Source of the DNA: Treponema sp. UBA6988
Lineage (GTDB): Bacteria; Spirochaetota; Spirochaetia; Treponematales; Treponemataceae
DNA: 21,840 nt
Direction: 5' to 3'
Assembly: GCA_002448445.1 (NCBI GenBank)
Contig: DJYC01000095.1
Span: 1 to 21,840 of the forward strand
The translations under genes were made by a program, and so were the position numbers. The notes under the pieces are model-generated. The model did not search any database. It had not been told where the DNA came from and saw only the letters and a list, made by a program, of their open reading frames with translations. Positions within the stretch are counted from its first letter, which is position 1. The number at the start of each line of letters is the position of its first letter. Positions 16,922 through 21,840 of the stretch are shown in pieces.

Positions 16922-18384
16922 TACACCTGCCTCCTCATAGCCTCAACAGGAGTTGCCCTGAGAGCCACCCTAACAGGATAGACGCAGCCAACCACGGCAA
17001 GGACTACGGACAAAACGAGGTTCTGTACGGCATTTGAAGCGGTAACCGCAAGGGTAAGAGTCTTCCCGCCAAAAAGCTGCATAAGGTAAGTGTTGGAAAT
17101 GCCAATCTGGGCCCTTTGCAAGAGGAAGGTAAAGAGACAGCCCAAAATGCAGCCGATTATGCCAGATGTCACAGTAAGCAGCGACGTCTCGCATAGGAAT
17201 TCACCTATCACAAAGCCGCGCTTTGCACCGAGAGCGCGTATGGTACCAGTCTCGCCTATTCTTGATATGGAAGAAACCGTAAGCGTATTGTTCACCACGA
17301 TAAAGCCAGTAAGCAGAATCAGGACAATTCCTATGTTAAAGATGATTCTTAAATAGAAGGAAATGTATACCGAACCGCCGGCCGCATCCCGCCAGTTCAC
17401 TGCCTGGACAGCCCATTCATTTTCCCCGAATGCCTTGTTAAGCTGCCTGATGATTTTATTCTCGTTTGCAGAGGCATCCGTCATGCAGATGATATATGAC
17501 CACACGGAACTTTCACCTTCCAATATCCCGCCAGCCGAAGCGCCGGAATCCCCATCCGAAGGATTCTGCAAAAGCTCCGGGCCTCCCGCTGCCTCGTCCC
17601 CCTCAAAATCACCGGCATCACCAAAAAGGTCGTCTATGGAATCGTTTTCTTCTATAAGATTAATCTGGGAATCGTCTATCTTAACCGCCTCCGAAAAGTC
17701 CTGCATACCCATAAGGTCGCGCAGGGTCTGCGGAGAAACAAGGGCTATCCTAAAAAGCGTGGGATTCTGCGAATCGTAAGTATATATTCCTGTCAGCGGA
17801 AGTGAGCGTATGGTAAAGGAAACACCGTTACCCGCCAAAACCTGAAGCTCCGAACCAACGCCAAGCTCCGTACCTGCCTCTTCATTGATTTTTTTCAGGG
17901 CATCCTTGCTTAGCATAATTCCAGCCTCGCCGTCCGCAAAAGCCCGCCCCTCAATAATCTTAATGCTGGACATCAGTCCCGTATACTGGCCACCCGGAAC
18001 TCCAAAAAACGACATGGGAATGCGGCAGTCATTCACGTTAAGAGCCGCAAAGCCCGTAACTTGGGGAACCACATCCTTGACTCCCTCTGTCTTAAGGGCA
18101 AGCTCCTTTATCTTTGCATAGGGCACAAGAGTAGGAATTTCAGAAAGGGCCCCCGTAACAGGCGTTTCGTCCCCAAAAAGGCTAAGGGGAAAGTCCACCT
18201 TTGGCCGAAGGACTATGTTTCCTGTAAAACTGTTAATAAAAGTACGCTCCAAACCGTGATCCGTACCGTCAAACACGGCATTAGAAACAAAAAGCAGCGC
18301 AATTGCAAATGAGATAAAGAGTATAATTACAAGAGAACTTTTCCTTGAAATGACGTTTTTTAGCGCCAACCTAAGAGCATACAT
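16921..18384 (-). CDS. FtsX/LolC-type ABC permease with acidic insert
   Basis: First gene of the four-gene export operon. The 487-residue protein has one N-terminal helix (about 17-35), a periplasmic MacB-like domain, then three helices (about 346-365, 402-422, 454-470). The coupling loop RIGETGTIRALGAKRG follows helix 2. A low-complexity acidic Asp/Glu/Gly/Ser stretch of about 50 residues (238-292) interrupts the periplasmic domain and is absent from ordinary LolC proteins as I know them. The ATG at 18384 follows AAGATAGG; an in-frame TTG 8 codons upstream (18408) is less likely. The TAATG overlap with the second permease gene suggests obligate pairing. Substrate specificity cannot be read from sequence. 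Confidence 0.9.
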   Translation of the reverse strand: MYALRLALKNVISRKSSLVIILFISFAIALLFVSNAVFDGTDHGLERTFINSFTGNIVLRPKVDFPLSLFGDETPVTGALSEIPTLVPYAKIKELALKTEGVKDVVPQVTGFAALNVNDCRIPMSFFGVPGGQYTGLMSSIKIIEGRAFADGEAGIMLSKDALKKINEEAGTELGVGSELQVLAGNGVSFTIRSLPLTGIYTYDSQNPTLFRIALVSPQTLRDLMGMQDFSEAVKIDDSQINLIEENDSIDDLFGDAGDFEGDEAAGGPELLQNPSDGDSGASAGGILEGESSVWSYIICMTDASANENKIIRQLNKAFGENEWAVQAVNWRDAAGGSVYISFYLRIIFNIGIVLILLTGFIVVNNTLTVSSISRIGETGTIRALGAKRGFVIGEFLCETSLLTVTSGIIGCILGCLFTFLLQRAQIGISNTYLMQLFGGKTLTLAVTASNAVQNLVLSVVLAVVGCVYPVRVALRATPVEAMRRQV

Positions 18385-18514
18385 CGCGCCTATCTTACTA
18401 CATTGCAAAAAAAATTACAATGACAATTAAATTTACCTTTATACTACAGGAGAAAAGTCCGCTTGTAGCTACGCCACAAATTCCCAATTTACCGATTCAT
18501 TTCCAAGGAGGGGT

Positions 18515-18799
18515 AAGCCTCCCCCTCGCTACAGCCACGAGTCGCTCCGCAAATGCCGTAAGTGGCAAGTTCATTAAGCGAACGACCGTCACCCTGAACT
18601 AGTTTCAGGGTCTGTGCCAATACCAAAATACATTTTTTTTACAACAAGCCACTTCCGTCATTTGCTCCGCTTTGTCGTGTCTTCCGCTACCCCCTCTGCG
18701 GGCTCAAACGCCGCCCGCAACGCCTGCTATAATTGATGGCAAGTTCGCATATAATTATCGCGACTGCCCCCGAACGGTCGCTGAGCTTGTCGAAGCGTG
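18515..18799 (-). repeat. Long composite spacer repeat R1, inverted right copy
   Basis: Read on the minus strand it repeats the blocks of 140-505 in the same order: 'cttcgacaagctcagcga', the 'cgcgataattatatgcgaac' block, the gcgggc/gcccgc hairpin with 'agagggggtagcgga', a 'cagggtgacgg' block and a gagggg/cccctc hairpin. Middle segments differ in length. A palindrome (ccctgaa/ttcaggg, 18593-18611) sits inside. The rest of spacer 18385-18856 shows nothing else I can identify. Confidence 0.75.
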
Positions 18800-18856
18800 A
18801 TTCGCAGTCTAAAAAGCTACACTTACTACAGTTCAAACAATCTCTCCTGCTAAAAT

Positions 18857-19507
18857 TTACAACGAAGCCTTAAGAGTATGCGTCACCCCCCAGCTTTTTA
18901 CCTCCTCCACAGAAGAAAAACCGGCCTCAAGAAGGGCTTCCGTCTCGTGGGCAACCGTCAGTGGAGTGTCGTAGTGGTAAAATTCGCCGTCGGGAAGATT
19001 CTGCTCCTTCCGCAAGCGCAAAAGCTCACTGCGCAAAAAAGACTCCTCTTCATCAGAAGAGGCAAAATAGTCAGTAAGAATAAAATACCCGCCAGGTTTT
19101 AGCGCCTTCCTAAGCTTTTTATAAAGCGGAAGTTTTTCCTTTTTAGTAAAATGGTGCAGGGATTCAACAGAAAGAGCCGCATCAAAGAGATTTTCCCCAA
19201 AAGGCAGCTCAAAGTATGAACCAAGGACAAGCTCAATCTTTCTGTCCGCAAATTTATCCCGCAAAAAATCCAGCATACCCTTGGCAAGGTCAATTCCCGT
19301 AACCACCGCATCCGGATTCAGCCTAAAAAACTCCTTCAGCTCAAGCCCCGTACCGCAGCCCAAATCCAAAACCCTTGTCCCGGCATTTCTTGGCAGACAG
19401 GCAGCCGTAAAAGGATAAAACTCCCGCGCAGACTCAATCGTATTCATCTGGTGCTCTTCATAGCCATCCAAGCGGGCATTAAAAAAGTCCCCCATCTTTT
19501 CCAACAT
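18857..19507 (-). CDS. Class I SAM-dependent methyltransferase
   Basis: This 216-residue cytoplasmic enzyme of the Rossmann-fold type (methyltransferase domain 25/11 style) has motif I VLDLGCGTG at 46-54, an acidic residue at the end of strand 2 (GIDLA, D73) for the SAM ribose, and motif post-II around LPFGENLFDAALSVESLHHF (101-120). KPGGYFILTDYF (137-148) matches the strand-5 region. The substrate is unknown; the pattern is shared by small-molecule and ubiquinone/menaquinone-type enzymes. AAGGAAAG lies about 6 bases before the ATG. A possible -10 box TATACT lies at 19546-19551 without a good -35. It stands alone between repeat R1 and the 144-bp hairpin element. Confidence 0.88.
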   Translation of the reverse strand: MLEKMGDFFNARLDGYEEHQMNTIESAREFYPFTAACLPRNAGTRVLDLGCGTGLELKEFFRLNPDAVVTGIDLAKGMLDFLRDKFADRKIELVLGSYFELPFGENLFDAALSVESLHHFTKKEKLPLYKKLRKALKPGGYFILTDYFASSDEEESFLRSELLRLRKEQNLPDGEFYHYDTPLTVAHETEALLEAGFSSVEEVKSWGVTHTLKASL

Positions 19508-19596
19508 TTTTTCTTTCCTTAATAATAGCTTTCTTTTGCAAAGTCAGTATAGCAGAAAATTTTTTTCTTAGCATTAGCATGATAGTATAAAAACAC

Positions 19597-19740
19597 GGAA
19601 ATCAATTTTGGGTTCCACTCCCAGAAAAATCTGTCAGAAACGCCTCAGTTGCGCGTACAAGGTATTAGACTCGCTACGCTCGCACGCGCAAAGGGCATTT
19701 CTGCCAGATTTTTCTTCCGTTACACCCAAAATTGATTTCC
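19597..19740. repeat. MITE-like 144-bp inverted-repeat element
   Basis: Perfect 17-bp terminal inverted repeats (19597-19613 and 19724-19740) continue into imperfect arms sharing agaaaaatctg, cagaaa and ttgcgcgt. Together they form stems of about 50 bases around a ~30-base centre. The centre ('acaaggtatNNgactcgct') recurs at 123-143. No gene and no clear target-site duplication are present. It occupies most of the spacer between the methyltransferase gene and the gdhA promoter. Confidence 0.65.
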
Positions 19741-19831
19741 TGCATTGCTTTCCTAAAAAATAGGTTTTAAAAGTTTATTTCTATGCTTCCCCCACACACA
19801 AAAGACCGCCGCAAGAAAAATACAAAAAAAT

Positions 19832-19845
19832 TGCATAAATATGCA
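19832..19845. promoter_or_regulatory. Palindrome upstream of the gdhA promoter
   Basis: tgcata-aa-tatgca is a perfect 6-bp inverted repeat 10 bases upstream of the gdhA -35 box. Its size and place fit a dimeric regulator site, possibly of an arginine- or nitrogen-type regulator, but the protein is unknown. Confidence 0.4.
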
Positions 19846-19854
19846 CGTTTTTTA

Positions 19855-19883
19855 TTTACAAAGAAATAAAAATACTTTAGTAT
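19855..19883 (+). promoter_or_regulatory. Promoter of gdhA
   Basis: TTTACA (19855-19860), a 17-base spacer and TAGTAT (19878-19883) predict a start near 19889-19891, about 40 bases before the ATG. Confidence 0.6.
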
Positions 19884-19888
19884 ATTGC

Positions 19889-19916
19889 TAGCACCTGCGG
19901 AGAAGACGCAGGGCTA
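19889..19916 (+). promoter_or_regulatory. 5'-end stem-loop of the gdhA leader
   Basis: tagc and cctgcg (one bulged A between them) pair with cgcagg and gcta around a 7-base loop, giving a 10-bp stem at or within a base or two of the predicted transcript start. The ribosome site AAGAGG overlaps and follows its 3' end (19916-19921). Such a 5' stem typically protects mRNA from decay; it could also tune initiation. Confidence 0.55.
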
Positions 19917-19928
19917 AGAGGTTATAAT

Positions 19929-21284
19929 ATGGAATACAATATTAAGAACGCTTACTGCAAACGTGTATGGGACGAAATCAGCGCACGCTATGCAGATCAA
20001 GGACACTTTCTCCAGGCTGTAGGCCTTGTTCTCGAAACAATTTCTCCGGTTGTAGACAAAATGCCGGAACTGGAAAAGAATGCCGTTCTTGAGCGCTTTG
20101 TAGAACCGGAACGCATTATCATGTTCCGTGTTCCGTGGACAGATGATCAGGGAAAGGCTCACGTAAACCGTGGCTTCCGTGTTCAATTCAACAGTGCAAT
20201 CGGACCTTACAAGGGAGGCTTACGCTTTAGCCCGGAAGTTGGTCTTGATGTATTGAAATTCCTCGGATTTGAACAGGTTTTAAAGAATTCCCTTACAACC
20301 CTCCCAATGGGCGGCGGCAAGGGTGGTTCAGACTTTGACGCACACGGAAAGAGCGATGCAGAAGTTATGCGCTTCTGCCAGTCTTTCATGACAGAACTCC
20401 AGCGCCACATTGGCCCAGACACAGACGTTCCTGCCGGTGACAAGGGTGTTGGCGGACGCGAAGTTGCATATATGTTCGGTCAGTACAAGAGACTCCGCAA
20501 CGAATACACAGGCGTTCTTACTGGAAAGGGCCTCGCATTCGGCGGTTCACTTGCCCGTACAGAAGCTACAGGCTACGGTCTTATCTACTTTGCAGACTGC
20601 ATGCTCAAGAAAATCGGAAAGGACTTCAAGGGCAAGACATGCATCGTATCTGGAGACGGAAACGTTGCACAGTACGCAGTAGAAAAACTTACACAGCTTG
20701 GCGGTAAGGCAATCACAATGTCTGACTCTTCCGGCTACATTCTTGACGAAGACGGAATCGACGCAGAAAAGCTTGAATTTGTAAAGCAGTTCCGCGCAGA
20801 GCACAAGAAGATTGACGAATACGTAAAGAAATATCCAAAGGCAAAGTTCTTTAAGGGAGAAAAGCCTTGGGGCGTAAAGGCAGACCTTGCATTCCCATGC
20901 GCAACACAGGACGAAATCTATCTTGAAGACGCACAGAAGATGGTTGCAAACGGAGTATGGCTTGTAGCAGAAGGTGCAAACATGCCTACACGCGCAGAAG
21001 CAATCGAGCACTTCCAGAAGAACAAGGTTATATTCGCACCTGGAAAGGCAGCAAACGCAGGTGGTGTTGCAGTTTCCGGCCTCGAAATGAGCCAGAACTC
21101 AGAACGCCTTAGCTGGAGCTTCGAAGAAGTAGACGCAAAGCTCAAGCAGATTATGACCAACATCCACGACAACGCTTACGAGACAGCAAAGAAGTACGCC
21201 ACAGAAGGTGACTATGTTGCCGGCGCAAACATCGCAGGCTTCGTAAAGGTTGCATCTGCAATGGTAGCTCAGGGATTGGTATAA
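19929..21284 (+). CDS. gdhA: NADP-type glutamate dehydrogenase
   Basis: Catalyses reductive amination of 2-oxoglutarate with ammonium to glutamate, the ammonium-assimilation direction for the hexameric NADP enzymes. The 451-residue protein has the usual length for this class. The active-site lysines are in YKGGLRF (K95), K119 and GGGKGGS (K131); the catalytic aspartate is D171 in PAGDKGVGGRE. The coenzyme fold starts at SGDGNVAQYAVEKL (241-254), and the SDSSGY segment (265-270) matches NADP-dependent relatives such as the E. coli enzyme. Flanked by its own promoter, a leader stem-loop and a strong terminator, it is a monocistronic and probably highly expressed gene; its codon choice is strongly biased (many GCA, AAG, CGC and TTC). 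Confidence 0.97.
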   Translation: MEYNIKNAYCKRVWDEISARYADQGHFLQAVGLVLETISPVVDKMPELEKNAVLERFVEPERIIMFRVPWTDDQGKAHVNRGFRVQFNSAIGPYKGGLRFSPEVGLDVLKFLGFEQVLKNSLTTLPMGGGKGGSDFDAHGKSDAEVMRFCQSFMTELQRHIGPDTDVPAGDKGVGGREVAYMFGQYKRLRNEYTGVLTGKGLAFGGSLARTEATGYGLIYFADCMLKKIGKDFKGKTCIVSGDGNVAQYAVEKLTQLGGKAITMSDSSGYILDEDGIDAEKLEFVKQFRAEHKKIDEYVKKYPKAKFFKGEKPWGVKADLAFPCATQDEIYLEDAQKMVANGVWLVAEGANMPTRAEAIEHFQKNKVIFAPGKAANAGGVAVSGLEMSQNSERLSWSFEEVDAKLKQIMTNIHDNAYETAKKYATEGDYVAGANIAGFVKVASAMVAQGLV

Positions 21285-21311
21285 TAAACTTCCCGGCATA
21301 GCTTAGCCAAT

Positions 21312-21370
21312 AAAAAACCCCGCTGGCAAACTGGAGCAAAAGCTTCAACTGCCAGCGGGGGCTTTTTTTT
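21312..21370 (+). terminator. Intrinsic terminator of gdhA
   Basis: A perfect 11-bp stem, ccccgctggca (21318-21328) with tgccagcgggg (21350-21360), has additional inner ggagc/gcttc pairing. An 8-base T-run (21363-21370) follows. A-runs on the other side would let it work in both directions. Confidence 0.92.
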
Positions 21371-21494
21371 GCAAAAAAAACTTATATAGTGCTTACTGAA
21401 AAAAAGTTAACTACAAAAAGAAAAAAGTTAAAAACACTGAAAAAACTTGCACTGGTCTCCAAAGAAAATAGCCTGTATCAGGATGAAAATTACA

Positions 21495-21840
21495 GTGAAT
21501 CAACGCACCCCGCAGCAAGCTACGGGGTATGAGTTCCTCATAAAACGAATCCCCCTGTATCAAAACATCCTTACGCGAACCAACGAGGTGTGCGTTGTTC
21601 TTAAAAGGTATTGCAGTCAGGGTTGAATACCCTTATTCCGCCCCAAGGGGCGGGGTATTCACCCCTTCCGCGCGAATAAAAGAATCCGGGTTCTTAGGCA
21701 TATCGCGAAACGTTGAGCGATATGGCCCTAAGCCGTGCCGGATGAAACGGTAGCAAGGCGTTCCGTTGAAGAGGAGTTTAAGGGGAACTTGCAACGAAGT
21801 TTCCAGCAGGGAAAAACCTCGCTTCGGAGTAGGCAACTTT
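21495..21840 (+). ncRNA. Large structured RNA candidate, omega-RNA-like, cut by window edge
   Basis: No gene is present here, but ordered complementary segments are. caacgcac (21501-21508) pairs with gtgcgttg (21590-21597), enclosing a ccccg/cgggg hairpin (21508-21527). tgaatacc/ggtattca (21624-21631, 21654-21661) encloses ccgcccc/ggggcgg. A composite stem is made of atccgg/ccggat (21684, 21738), cttagg/cctaag (21693, 21727) and catatcgc/gcgatatg (21699, 21717). Smaller hairpins follow: aacgg/ccgtt and aactt/aagtt. The organisation resembles scaffold RNAs of IscB/TnpB-type mobile elements, or related standalone relics. I cannot confirm the family or the strand; plus is assumed. Positions 21371-21494 show only A-rich sequence with nothing assignable. 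Confidence 0.5.

Overview
The window looks like a chromosomal segment of a host-associated spirochaete, most likely a Treponema. Sequence-level reasons are a FabV-type trans-2-enoyl-CoA reductase of the kind known from Treponema denticola, two lipoproteins with relaxed lipoboxes, a formyltransferase/deformylase/PASTA gene row, an FtsX/LolE-type export operon with its own outer-membrane barrel, and gene spacers full of structured dispersed repeats. The genus is an inference. I found no tRNA, rRNA or CRISPR array.

Layout. Positions 1-513 hold repeats only. A minus-strand pair (514-3904) encodes a membrane hybrid histidine kinase with receiver and HPt domains and a two-receiver response regulator; its promoter lies so close to the start codon that the mRNA should be almost leaderless. 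A repeat-rich spacer (3905-4374) precedes a plus-strand row: hisD, def, fmt and a PASTA-domain membrane protein (4375-8553), ending in a strong, probably bidirectional terminator. A small unknown gene (8686-9072, minus) again has a leaderless-type promoter. Next come two minus-strand lipoproteins with C-type-lectin-like folds: a DUF1566-type protein (9352-10134) and an FGE-sulfatase-type protein (10312-11256). The C-terminal end of the second resembles the variable region of a diversity-generating retroelement (DGR) target. A promoter plus intrinsic terminator upstream of it suggest a small RNA or attenuated leader.

The plus strand then carries fabV (11714-12940) and a small exported protein (13024-13440). 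This abuts tail to tail a four-gene minus-strand operon (13441-18384): two FtsX/LolCE-type permeases, a LolA-like periplasmic protein and an outer-membrane beta-barrel, with no ATPase in the cluster. A second copy of the long spacer repeat follows, inverted relative to the first. Then come a SAM methyltransferase (18857-19507, minus), a 144-bp MITE-like hairpin, and gdhA (19929-21284) with a 5'-end stem-loop and a strong terminator.

The last 350 bases hold no gene but contain a nested set of complementary segments: a large structured RNA running off the window edge. It most resembles in style the scaffold (omega) RNAs of IscB/TnpB-type mobile elements, although no such nuclease gene is inside the window. 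Its 3' part shares a 29-base segment (25 identities) with the repeat upstream of hisD, so some spacer repeats may derive from the same element family.

Themes: membrane and envelope sensing and export (kinase, PASTA protein, lipoproteins, Lol-like system), core housekeeping (def, fmt, hisD), fermentation and nitrogen metabolism (fabV, gdhA), and a dense layer of structured extragenic elements.
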